Of a DNA stretch of 7,129 nt, positions 1 through 5,903 are shown one piece after another. The translations under genes and the position numbers were made by a program. Location: positions 1-7,129 of the forward strand of contig JAODNB010000269.1 in NCBI GenBank assembly GCA_025464795.1. The letters are read 5' to 3'. The stretch comes from Frankiales bacterium. Lineage in GTDB: Bacteria > Actinomycetota > Actinomycetes > Mycobacteriales > SCTD01. The notes below the pieces were generated by a model. It saw only the letters and a list, made by a program, of their open reading frames with translations, did not search any database and was not told where the DNA came from. Each line of letters begins with the position of its first letter. Position 1 is the first letter of the stretch.

Positions 1-1751
1 ACCGCATCAACGCCAACCCGGGTTCGCTGGTTCAGGTCGTCTTCACCGAGCTCGGCGAGATGGTCACCGCGACGCAGTCCTGCACTGACGAGACGTTGCA
101 GCTGCTCGGTGCGCACCTCGGCTACGACGTCTCCATCGTCACGCCCGAGGAGCAGGACGCGGAGCTGCTGACGCGCTTCGACCTGTCCTTCGGCGGTGAG
201 TACGACGACGAGGCGGAGCTCACTCCGCGCCCGCCGGTCGTCACGATCATGGGTCACGTCGACCACGGAAAGACCCGCCTGCTCGACGCCATCCGCTCCA
301 CGGACGTCGTCAAGGGCGAGGCCGGTGGCATCACCCAGCACATCGGCGCCTACCAGGTGCACCACCCCGTCGAGGGCGGGGTCCGTGAGATCACCTTCAT
401 CGACACCCCGGGTCACGAGGCCTTCACGGCCATGCGTGCTCGTGGTGCGAAGGTCACCGACATCGCGGTGCTCGTCGTCGCTGCTGACGACGGTGTGAAG
501 CCGCAGACGATCGAGGCGCTGAACCACGCCCAGGCCGCTGACGTACCGATCGTCGTCGCCGTGAACAAGATCGACAAGGAGGGCGCCGACCCGGCGAAGG
601 TCCGTGGTCAGCTCACCGAGTACGGCCTCGTGGCTGAGGAGTACGGCGGCACGACGATGTTCGTCGACGTCTCCGCGAAGGCCGGTCTCGGCCTGGAGGA
701 GCTGCTCGACGCGATCCTGCTGACCGCAGACGCGGCTCTCGAGCTGTTCGCCGACGCCACCGTCGACGCGCAGGGCACCGCGATCGAGGCTCGCCTCGAC
801 AAGGGCCGCGGTGCTGTCGCCACCGTCCTCGTCACCCGCGGAACGCTCCGGGTGGGTGACTCGATCGTCGCCGGCGACGCCTTCGGTCGCGTGCGAGCGA
901 TGCTCAACGAGCGTGGTGAGAACGTCCTCGAGGCAGGTCCGGCGCAGCCGGTCCAGGTCCTGGGCTTCACGTCGGTGCCACGCGCCGGCGACACGTTCCT
1001 GGTCGTCGGCGAGGACCGGATGGCCCGCCAGATCGCCGAGCAGCGGCAGGCGCGTGAGCGCAACGCCTCCCTCGCGGCCTCACGTGGCCGACCCACCCTC
1101 GAGTCGCTGTTCGAGCGCCTCAAGGAGGGCGAGAACACCCAGCTGAACCTCATCCTCAAAGGTGACGTGTCCGGCTCGGTCGAGGCGGTCGAGGACGCTC
1201 TCCTCAAGATCGACGTCGGCGAGGAGGTGTCGCTCCGGATCATCGGCCGCGGCGTCGGCGCCATCACGGAGAACGACATCAACCTGGCCAGCGCGTCCGA
1301 CGCGGTGATCCTCGGCTTCAACGTCCGACCTGAGGGCAACGCCCGTGAGCTGGCCGACCGCGAGCACGTCGACACCCGCTACTACCCGGTCATCGACGCA
1401 GCGATCGAGGACATCGAAGCGGCTCTCAAGGGCATGCTCAAGCCGATCTACGAAGAGGCTCAGCTCGGCACCGCCGAGGTTCGCGAGATCTTCCGGTCGA
1501 GCAAGTACGGCAACATCGCCGGTTGCCTCGTGCGGTCCGGGACGATCGTCCGCAACTCCTCCGCGCGCCTCGTGCGTGACGGCGTGGTCGTGGCCGACAA
1601 CCTCAAGATCGAGTCGCTGCAGCGCTTCAAGGACGCTGCCACCGAGGTCCGCGAGGGATACGAGTGCGGTATCGGACTGGGCAACTTCAACGACATCAAG
1701 TCCGACGACGTCATCGAGACGTTCGAGATGCGTGAGGTCCCCCGCAAGTAG
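1..1751 (+). CDS. infB: Translation initiation factor IF-2 (5' end outside window)
   Basis: IF-2 is the GTPase that places fMet-tRNA on the 30S subunit and promotes 50S joining. The reading frame is open from the first full codon at position 3, so the N-terminal part lies upstream. The last 582 residues are present, out of the roughly 900-1000 usual in actinobacteria. The visible start is just ahead of the G domain. G1 GHVDHGKT is at 252-275, with the catalytic-type His in DTPGHE at 402-419, NKID at 564-575 and SAK at 672-680. Domain II follows at about 770-1010. The IF2 alpha/beta domain (NLILKGDVSGSVEA) is at about 1143-1340. The C-terminal beta-barrel that holds fMet-tRNA (EEAQLGTAEVREIF and after) runs from about 1440 to the stop. 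All core motifs are intact. The ATG at 60 is internal, because strongly conserved IF2 sequence (INANPGSLVQV) precedes it in frame. It heads the cluster that continues with DUF503 and rbfA. Confidence 0.98.
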   Translation, partial: RINANPGSLVQVVFTELGEMVTATQSCTDETLQLLGAHLGYDVSIVTPEEQDAELLTRFDLSFGGEYDDEAELTPRPPVVTIMGHVDHGKTRLLDAIRSTDVVKGEAGGITQHIGAYQVHHPVEGGVREITFIDTPGHEAFTAMRARGAKVTDIAVLVVAADDGVKPQTIEALNHAQAADVPIVVAVNKIDKEGADPAKVRGQLTEYGLVAEEYGGTTMFVDVSAKAGLGLEELLDAILLTADAALELFADATVDAQGTAIEARLDKGRGAVATVLVTRGTLRVGDSIVAGDAFGRVRAMLNERGENVLEAGPAQPVQVLGFTSVPRAGDTFLVVGEDRMARQIAEQRQARERNASLAASRGRPTLESLFERLKEGENTQLNLILKGDVSGSVEAVEDALLKIDVGEEVSLRIIGRGVGAITENDINLASASDAVILGFNVRPEGNARELADREHVDTRYYPVIDAAIEDIEAALKGMLKPIYEEAQLGTAEVREIFRSSKYGNIAGCLVRSGTIVRNSSARLVRDGVVVADNLKIESLQRFKDAATEVREGYECGIGLGNFNDIKSDDVIETFEMREVPRK

Positions 1752-1759
1752 CTCTCGAG

Positions 1760-1766
1760 AAGGAGG
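1760..1766 (+). promoter_or_regulatory. Ribosome binding site of the DUF503 gene
   Basis: AAGGAGG, a near-perfect Shine-Dalgarno sequence, lies 6 nt before the GTG at 1773. It decides between that start and an out-of-frame GTG at 1769. Such a strong site suggests the short downstream gene is still translated. Confidence 0.8.
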
Positions 1767-1772
1767 TCGTGC

Positions 1773-1961
1773 GTGTTCATCGGCAGTCTTGCGCTCGACC
1801 TCCTTCCCCGAGACGTCCACTCGCTCAAAGCCAAGCACTCGCAGGACGTCCTCGACTCCTGCGGGCGCCTGCTGGCGGGAAAGCCCGAGGCCGAGGTGCT
1901 GTCAGTCCGGCGGCAGCTCTTCGGCTCCGAAGACGACAAGGAGAGGACTGGCCGTGGTTGA
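1773..1961 (+). CDS. DUF503 (YlxP-like) protein, apparently with internal deletion
   Basis: This 62-residue protein sits between infB and rbfA, the classical place of DUF503 proteins such as Bacillus YlxP, whose function is not firmly established. The N-terminus (MFIGSLALDLLPRDVHSLKAKHS) matches the first strand and the start of the first helix of the family. The remainder (QDVLDSCGRLLAGKPEAEVLSVRRQLFG) matches the last helix and strand. The middle is missing: family members are usually about 90-100 residues and carry a conserved helix end, two strands and a 'QDLxxRAEIGVAVV' segment here. The loss is about 40 residues and in frame. As it stands the product would keep a beta-alpha-beta unit with the two helices fused. 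The GTG start is chosen for its strong Shine-Dalgarno and the correct N-terminus. It begins 21 nt after infB and its end overlaps rbfA by 8 nt. It may be a functional short variant, a decaying gene or an assembly collapse; the sequence alone cannot decide. Confidence 0.75.
   Translation: MFIGSLALDLLPRDVHSLKAKHSQDVLDSCGRLLAGKPEAEVLSVRRQLFGSEDDKERTGRG
1938..1946 (+). promoter_or_regulatory. Ribosome binding site of rbfA
   Basis: AAGGAGAGG lies inside the end of the DUF503 frame, 7 nt before the GTG at 1954. It supports that GTG as the rbfA start over the internal GTGs at 1963 and further down. Confidence 0.65.
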
Positions 1962-2406
1962 CGTGGCACGCGCGCGCAAGCTCGCCGTGAGGATCCGCGA
2001 GATCGTCGCGCAGACCATCGAGATGCAGGTCAAGGACCCGCGGCTCGGCATGGTCACCATCACCGACGCCAAGGTGACGCCGGACCTCCGGGAGGCGACC
2101 CTCTACTACACGGTCTTCGGTGACGACGTCGTCCGGCAGGAGTCAGCCATGGCCCTGGAGAGCGCCAAGGGCGTCCTGCGAAGCACGGTCGGCAAGCAGA
2201 CCGGCGTGCGCTACACGCCGTCGCTGACCTTCATCGCTGACGTGGTGCCGGAGACCGCAGGCCGGCTCGAGGAGCTGCTCGCCGAGGCCCGGGCCGCGGA
2301 CGCGCGGGTGCAGGAGATCGCCTCGAACGCGGCTCCGGCCGGCGACCCGGACCCGTACAAGGCCCCACGTGCCCTCGACGACGACGACCAGGACGAGCCC
2401 GCGTGA
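1954..2406 (+). CDS. rbfA: 30S ribosome-binding factor A
   Basis: RbfA is a small KH-fold protein that binds the immature 30S subunit near the 5' helix of 16S rRNA and assists its late maturation and cold adaptation. The 150-residue product starts (VVDVARARKLAVRIREIVAQTIE) exactly as actinobacterial RbfA does. It contains the conserved QVKDPRLGMVTITDAKVTPDLREATLYYTV segment (about residues 25-55). The KH-domain helix ALESAKGVLRSTVGKQTGVRYTPSLTF follows at about residues 67-93. The C-terminal tail is acidic (DDDDQDEPA), a common actinobacterial extension. The GTG start follows a good Shine-Dalgarno and overlaps the DUF503 stop. The GTGA at its own end also holds the start of the DHH gene, so the two are probably translationally coupled. 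The same frame is open far upstream inside infB, but that part is only the GC-rich shadow of infB. Confidence 0.96.
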   Translation: MVDVARARKLAVRIREIVAQTIEMQVKDPRLGMVTITDAKVTPDLREATLYYTVFGDDVVRQESAMALESAKGVLRSTVGKQTGVRYTPSLTFIADVVPETAGRLEELLAEARAADARVQEIASNAAPAGDPDPYKAPRALDDDDQDEPA

Positions 2407-3410
2407 CCGCTGCCGAGGCCGACTGGACCGAGGCGGTCCGGCTGCTGTCGTCCCACGACGACGTGACGCTGGTCTGTCACGTCGGGCCCGACGGCGATGC
2501 CCTGGGATCCATGCTCGCGCTCGGGATCGCGCTGCGCGACAAGGGTGTGGCAGTACGCGCCTCCTGGGGCAGCCGGCCCTTCGAAGTACCCGCCGCGTAC
2601 GCCGCTCTACCCGGTCTGGACCTGCTCGTCGAGGCCGCCGAGGTCCCGGCAGCGCCCGCACTGCTGGTCACGTTCGACACCGGAAGCGTCGATCGGCTCG
2701 GGGTCCTCGCCGACCGGGTCGGGACCGCCGACGCCGTGCTCGTCATCGACCACCACACCACCAACACCCGCTTCGGCACGGTCAACCTCGTCGACGAGCG
2801 GGCTGCTGCAACGGCCGTCATCGTCGTGGAGCTGCTCGATCGCATGGGGCTGCCGCTGACAGCTGAGATCGCCGCCCCCGTCTACACGGGCCTGATCACC
2901 GACACCGGCTCGTTCAAGTACGCCGCGACGACGCCGTCCGTCCACGAGCTCGCCGCGCGGCTGCTGGCGACCGGCATCCGGCACGACGTGATCAGCCGCG
3001 ACATCTGGGACACCGCCCCCTTCGCCTACGTCGGCCTGCTGGGCTCGGTCTGCTCGAGGGCGGAGCTCGACAGCGACGCCGTCAACGGTCTCGGGCTGGT
3101 CTGGTCCACGGTCACGGCCGAGGACCTCCAGCTGCATGGCCTGGCGCTGTCCGACGTCGAGGGGGTCATCGACGTGCTGCGCACCTCCCGCGAGGCCGAG
3201 GTGGCAGCTGTCCTGAAGACCGACCCGGAGGACGGCTTGATCAAGGTCTCGATCCGGTCCAAGGGTCAGATCGACGTCGGCGCTCTCTGCAGCTCTCTGG
3301 GTGGAGGCGGTCATCGCTTTGCCGCAGGCTTCACGTCCGCAGACCCCTGCGAGGTCACGGTGTCCCGGCTGAGGGAAGCCCTGGCGACGGCGCCGCACCT
3401 GCCCGCATGA
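2403..3410 (+). CDS. DHH/DHHA1 phosphoesterase, NrnA-like oligoribonuclease/pAp phosphatase
   Basis: This 335-residue enzyme belongs to DHH subfamily 1. The family includes NrnA of Bacillus and Rv2837c of Mycobacterium, Mn-dependent enzymes that degrade 2-5-nt RNAs, dephosphorylate pAp and, in mycobacteria, hydrolyse cyclic-di-AMP products. The metal-binding motifs are all present: HVGPDGDALGS (D30, D32), TFDTGS (D92), DHHTTN (D116-H118) and GLITDTGSFK (D167). The C-terminal DHHA1 domain carries the substrate-binding GGGGHRFAAG at residues 300-309. There is no signal peptide or membrane segment, so it is cytoplasmic. The GTG start shares four bases with the rbfA stop and has only a weak AGGA (2390-2393) before it, which suggests coupled translation. 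Its ATGA end does the same for truB. The same position after rbfA is known in mycobacteria. Which substrate dominates (nanoRNA, pAp or pApA) cannot be read from the sequence, so no firm symbol is given. Confidence 0.93.
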   Translation: MTAAEADWTEAVRLLSSHDDVTLVCHVGPDGDALGSMLALGIALRDKGVAVRASWGSRPFEVPAAYAALPGLDLLVEAAEVPAAPALLVTFDTGSVDRLGVLADRVGTADAVLVIDHHTTNTRFGTVNLVDERAAATAVIVVELLDRMGLPLTAEIAAPVYTGLITDTGSFKYAATTPSVHELAARLLATGIRHDVISRDIWDTAPFAYVGLLGSVCSRAELDSDAVNGLGLVWSTVTAEDLQLHGLALSDVEGVIDVLRTSREAEVAAVLKTDPEDGLIKVSIRSKGQIDVGALCSSLGGGGHRFAAGFTSADPCEVTVSRLREALATAPHLPA

Positions 3411-4282
3411 CCGCTCCGGCTGCGGACGGACTGGTCGTCGTCGACAAGCCTGGTGGCTGGACGTCCCACGACGTGGTCGGCAGGACGCGCCGGCTCGCGC
3501 GGACGCGCAAGGTCGGACATGCCGGGACGCTGGACCCGATGGCGACGGGCGTGCTGCTGCTCGGCATCGGCAAGGCGACCCGCCTGCTCGGCCACCTCGC
3601 ACTGACCGACAAGACCTATACCGCCACGATCCGGCTGGGGCAGACGACGATCACCGATGACGCCGAGGGGGAGGTCACGGCGACCGCCGACGCGTCCGGG
3701 GTCAGTGACGAGGCGTTGAGCGCGCAGATCGCCCTGCTGACGGGCGACCTGCAGCAGGTGCCGTCCTCGGTGTCGGCCATCAAGGTCGACGGCGTGCGCT
3801 CCTACGCCAAGGTCCGGGCGGGGGAGTCGGTCGCGCTGAAGGCTCGGTCGGTGACGGTGTCGCAGTTCGACGTCCTCGCCCGGCGAGGAGAGGAGGTCGA
3901 CGTGGCGGTGACCTGCACGAGCGGCACGTACGTCCGCGCCCTCGCCCGCGACCTCGGTGCCGCGCTCGGCGTCGGCGGCCACCTGACAGCCCTTCGTCGC
4001 ACGCGGGTCGGTCCGTTCGACCTCGACGTCGCCCGGACGCTCGAGCAGCTGGAGGCCGACTTCGACCCGGCGATCGTGCCGCTCGACCTGGCCGTGGCTC
4101 AGTCCTTCTCCCGCCGTGACCTCACAGCTCAGGAGGCCGTCGACCTGTCGTACGGCAAGAAGCTCGCGGCGACCGGCGCTTCGGGCGTCGTGGGGGCCTT
4201 CGCGCCCGACGGCGGGTGCGTAGCCCTGGTCGAGGACCGCGACGGGGCCGCCCGCGCCAGCGTCGTCTTCCGCCCCGCCTGA
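3407..4282 (+). CDS. truB: tRNA pseudouridine(55) synthase
   Basis: TruB converts U55 in the T-loop of elongator tRNAs to pseudouridine and also acts as a tRNA-folding chaperone. The 291-residue product shows KVGHAGTLDPMATGVLLLGIGKATR with the catalytic aspartate at D43. It also has the conserved tyrosine Y71 in DKTYTATIRLG, VPSSVSAIKVDGVRSY, and SGTYVRALARDLG with the active-site arginine R177. The C-terminal region from about residue 235 (LTAQEAVDLSYGKKL to the end) fits the actinobacterial TruB C-terminal domain, which stands in for the PUA domain seen in other TruBs. The ATG overlaps the stop of the DHH gene as ATGA and no Shine-Dalgarno is visible, so translation is likely coupled. A GC-only hairpin spans its stop codon, and 89 nt separate it from ribF, so this may be where the upstream operon ends. 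Confidence 0.97.
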   Translation: MTAPAADGLVVVDKPGGWTSHDVVGRTRRLARTRKVGHAGTLDPMATGVLLLGIGKATRLLGHLALTDKTYTATIRLGQTTITDDAEGEVTATADASGVSDEALSAQIALLTGDLQQVPSSVSAIKVDGVRSYAKVRAGESVALKARSVTVSQFDVLARRGEEVDVAVTCTSGTYVRALARDLGAALGVGGHLTALRRTRVGPFDLDVARTLEQLEADFDPAIVPLDLAVAQSFSRRDLTAQEAVDLSYGKKLAATGASGVVGAFAPDGGCVALVEDRDGAARASVVFRPA

Positions 4283-4288
4283 GCGGGG
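4273..4288 (+). terminator. GC hairpin across truB stop, possible terminator
   Basis: CCCCGC and GCGGGG form a perfect 6-bp stem with the loop CTGA; the loop contains the truB stop codon. No T-tract follows, which is common for actinobacterial stem-loop terminators but leaves the call weak. A new promoter-like element follows before ribF. Confidence 0.35.
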
Positions 4289-4358
4289 GTGCGATGCCCT
4301 GCCGCGGTTCGGGCCGGGGTGATCCACCGCATCGCGCTCAGGCAGGGACAGCGCCGAC

Positions 4359-4371
4359 TAGCCTGCGGGCC
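4359..4371 (+). promoter_or_regulatory. Predicted -10 element for leaderless ribF mRNA
   Basis: TAGCCT (4359-4364) fits the actinobacterial housekeeping -10 pattern TANNNT and ends 7 nt before the ribF ATG. That spacing would put the transcription start at or next to the A of the ATG. There is no Shine-Dalgarno in the 20 nt upstream, as expected for a leaderless message. A good -35 is not seen; the sequence around 4336-4341 is a poor match. Confidence 0.5.
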
Positions 4372-5322
4372 ATGGAGCGGTGGCGCGGCGTGGAGCGGGT
4401 CCCGGGCAAGTGGGGCCGGTGCGTCGTCACGATCGGGGTGTTCGACGGTGTGCACCTCGGGCACCAGCAGCTCATCCGCCGGGCCGTCGACAAGGCCCAG
4501 GAGCTGGGCGTCCCGAGCGTCGTGCTCACCTTCGACCCGCACCCGATCGAGGTCATCCGGCCCGGGAGCCATCCCCCGATGCTCACCGGGCAGCGCTACA
4601 AGGCCGACCTCGTCCAGGCGCTGGGTGTCGATGTGTTCTGCGTGCTCCCGTTCACGCTGGACTTCATGCGCCGGCAGCCCTCGGAGTTCGTGCACTCGGT
4701 CCTGGTGGAGAAGCTGCACGCCAGTGCCGTCGTCGTCGGGGAGAACTTCCGCTACGGAGCAGGCGGCGAAGGCACCGTCGCGGCGATGACGGCGGACGGG
4801 CAGCGCTGGGGCTTCAGCGTCGAGGGGTTCCCCATGCAGGGGGCTGGCGACATGCGGTGGAGCTCGACGTACGTCCGGTCCTGCGTCTCCGCGGGTGACG
4901 TCACCAGCGCCCAGGCAGCCCTGGGCCGGGAGCACCGGATCCACGGGATCGTCGTCCGGGGCGACCAGCGCGGGCGCGAGCTGGGGTACCCCACCGCGAA
5001 CCTCGAGCCGCTGCCGTGGAGCGCCGTGCCGTCGGACGGCATCTACGCGGGACGGCTCGTGCGGGGGTCCGGGCGCAAGGCCGAGCTGCTGCCTGCGGCG
5101 ATCAGCATCGGGACGAACCCCACCTTCGCGGGCGATGAGCGTCGGATCGAGGCATTTGTCCTGGACTTCGCAGGCGACCTGTACGGCGAGCACGTCGGCT
5201 TGTCGTTCACGGCCCGGCTCCGGGACACCCTGCGCTTCGACGGCGTGGAGCCGCTCAAGGCGCAGATGGCGCTCGACGTGGAGCGCACCCGTTCGCTGCT
5301 GCCCCTTCACCCGTCTGGGTGA
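4372..5322 (+). CDS. ribF: Bifunctional riboflavin kinase / FMN adenylyltransferase (FAD synthetase)
   Basis: RibF phosphorylates riboflavin to FMN and adenylylates FMN to FAD in the cytoplasm. The 316-residue product has the nucleotidyltransferase domain first: GVFDGVHLGH (HxGH, H28-H31), LTFDPHP (residues 52-58), VVGENFRYG (121-129) and WSSTYVR (163-169). The C-terminal riboflavin kinase domain follows, with GRELGYPTANLEP carrying the PTxN residues T208 and N210. The general-base glutamate lies in IEAFVLDF at E260. Both active sites look complete. The ATG at 4372 is chosen because MERWRGVE matches the usual actinobacterial RibF N-terminus. The frame is open further upstream, but those residues are unlike the family. 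It seems to be transcribed from its own promoter as a leaderless mRNA. A response regulator gene begins 58 nt after it, with no obvious -10 between, so the two may share a transcript. Confidence 0.96.
   Translation: MERWRGVERVPGKWGRCVVTIGVFDGVHLGHQQLIRRAVDKAQELGVPSVVLTFDPHPIEVIRPGSHPPMLTGQRYKADLVQALGVDVFCVLPFTLDFMRRQPSEFVHSVLVEKLHASAVVVGENFRYGAGGEGTVAAMTADGQRWGFSVEGFPMQGAGDMRWSSTYVRSCVSAGDVTSAQAALGREHRIHGIVVRGDQRGRELGYPTANLEPLPWSAVPSDGIYAGRLVRGSGRKAELLPAAISIGTNPTFAGDERRIEAFVLDFAGDLYGEHVGLSFTARLRDTLRFDGVEPLKAQMALDVERTRSLLPLHPSG
5307..5322 (+). terminator. Hairpin over the ribF stop codon, weak terminator candidate
   Basis: TCACCC and GGGTGA form a perfect 6-bp stem with the 4-nt loop GTCT, the 3' arm ending in the stop codon. 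There is no T-tract. It may dampen or process read-through into the response regulator gene rather than stop it. Confidence 0.25.
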
Positions 5323-5367
5323 GCGCCAGCGGGGTCAAGAGCGCCGATCGGTAGAGGGACGCCCCAC

Positions 5368-5373
5368 AGGAGG
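5368..5373 (+). promoter_or_regulatory. Ribosome binding site of the response regulator
   Basis: AGGAGG lies 7 nt before the GTG at 5381. It fixes the start of the receiver protein, whose frame is open for hundreds of bases upstream inside ribF. Confidence 0.8.
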
Positions 5374-5380
5374 AACCCCG

Positions 5381-5782
5381 GTGCCCAAGATCCTCGTCAT
5401 CGATGACGACGCCTCGATCCGCAGGCTCGTGACGGACGTCCTCGAGGTGGAGGGCTATGACGTCGCCACAGCTGAGGACGGCTACGCGGGGCTGCGGGCC
5501 ATCGACGCCGAGCGCCCGCACTGCGTGGTCCTCGACGTCATGATGCCGGGACTGGACGGGCACGCGGTGCTCCAGCGGATCCGCTCGGCCGATGGCGGGC
5601 CCGACCTGCCCGTGGTCATGCTCACCGCGGCTGCCGACGACGCCCAGGCGTGGCGCGCCTGGACCGAGGGCGTGGACTACTTCTTGGCGAAGCCGTTCGA
5701 CCCGGCCGAGCTGCTGCGCTACCTCGACTACCTGTTCACGCGCGTCGCCCCCGTCGAAGCGGGTGCAGCTGTCGCCGGCTGA
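5381..5782 (+). CDS. Single-domain response regulator (CheY-like receiver)
   Basis: This 133-residue protein is a receiver domain and little else. The acidic pocket is in ILVIDDDASIRRLV (D8, D9), the phospho-acceptor is D52 in VVLDVMMPGLDG, the switch threonine is T82 in VVMLTAAAD, the switch aromatic is F101 and the conserved lysine is K104 in YFLAKPFDP. All residues needed for phosphorylation are present. After the final helix (PAELLRYLDYLFTRV) only about 10 small residues remain, so there is no DNA-binding, enzymatic or RNA-binding output domain. The GTG start with AGGAGG upstream gives the correct receiver N-terminus (MPKILVIDDD). No histidine kinase gene lies in the window. Stand-alone receivers act through protein-protein contacts or phosphorelays; partner and target are unknown. 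Lying between ribF and rpsO it may simply be carried in the conserved cluster. A stem-loop follows its stop directly. Confidence 0.92.
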   Translation: MPKILVIDDDASIRRLVTDVLEVEGYDVATAEDGYAGLRAIDAERPHCVVLDVMMPGLDGHAVLQRIRSADGGPDLPVVMLTAAADDAQAWRAWTEGVDYFLAKPFDPAELLRYLDYLFTRVAPVEAGAAVAG

Positions 5783-5808
5783 GCGTGATCGGGCCTGCGC
5801 CCACGCTC
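5781..5808 (+). terminator. Stem-loop after the response regulator
   Basis: GAGCGTG (5781-5787) and CACGCTC (5802-5808) form a perfect 7-bp stem overlapping the stop codon. The 14-nt loop can form 3 further GC pairs. There is no T-tract. Its place, just before the predicted rpsO promoter, suits a terminator that isolates rpsO from the upstream genes. Confidence 0.45.
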
Positions 5809-5816
5809 CGCACTGG

Positions 5817-5822
5817 TAGCGT
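5817..5822 (+). promoter_or_regulatory. Predicted -10 element of rpsO
   Basis: TAGCGT fits TANNNT and is preceded by TGG, giving an extended -10 (TGNTANNNT). The expected start of transcription is about 5828-5830, leaving a leader of about 80 nt before the rpsO GTG. The -35 region (about 5794-5800) matches poorly, which an extended -10 can tolerate. Confidence 0.5.
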
Positions 5823-5831
5823 TTGCCCTCA

Positions 5832-5888
5832 GCCGGGAGACCGGCGGTGTGTTTCCCTGCCCGGGTGCAGAAAACCCCGGGCGCACAC
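5832..5888 (+). promoter_or_regulatory. Structured rpsO leader, candidate S15 autoregulatory site
   Basis: Two adjacent hairpins fill the leader. The first is GCCGG/CCGGC with the GNRA-type loop GAGA (5832-5845). The second spans 5847-5888. Its outer stem is GTGTG (5847-5851) with CACAC (5884-5888), then a T-G wobble and a 6-nt bulge on the 5' side. Its inner 7-bp stem is GCCCGGG (5859-5865) with CCCGGGC (5876-5882), around a 10-nt loop rich in A. It ends 9 nt before the Shine-Dalgarno. S15 is known to repress its own mRNA through leader structures that differ between bacterial phyla. Whether this one binds S15 is an inference. Confidence 0.5.
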
Positions 5889-5897
5889 AGTCGTTCC

Positions 5898-5903
5898 AAG
5901 GAG
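5898..5903 (+). promoter_or_regulatory. Ribosome binding site of rpsO
   Basis: AAGGAG stands 4 nt before the GTG at 5908 and fixes the start that gives an 89-residue S15. Confidence 0.75.

Noticed and set aside
1345..1953. Upstream extension of the rbfA frame into infB
   Set aside because: The added residues are Ser/Arg/Thr-rich frame-shadow sequence. RbfA homology starts at the GTG at 1954, which has an RBS.
1769..1990. GTG at 1769 as an alternative gene start after infB
   Set aside because: Its product is Arg/Pro/Ala-rich frame-shadow sequence, whereas the GTG at 1773 gives a recognisable DUF503 N-terminus with ideal RBS spacing.
4216..4371. Longer ribF starting inside truB
   Set aside because: The extra residues resemble no RibF. 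The family N-terminus begins at the ATG at 4372.
4283..4371. FMN riboswitch ahead of ribF
   Set aside because: The 89-nt gap is too short for the six-stem FMN aptamer plus an expression platform, no conserved RFN-type blocks were recognised, and the mRNA seems to be leaderless.
4129..5310. Long open frame on the - strand (393 codons) opposite the end of truB and ribF
   Set aside because: It mirrors the codon-position GC bias of truB and ribF, is rich in Arg, His, Asp and Pro, has no recognisable domain and no RBS. Similar antisense frames opposite infB (608-1375, 1080-1838), the DHH gene (2607-3602) and truB (3311-4327) were dropped for the same reason.
4895..5380. Response regulator frame extended upstream as a fusion or larger protein
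   Set aside because: The upstream part is a +1 shadow of ribF, low in complexity. The AGGAGG and GTG at 5381 give a normal receiver start.
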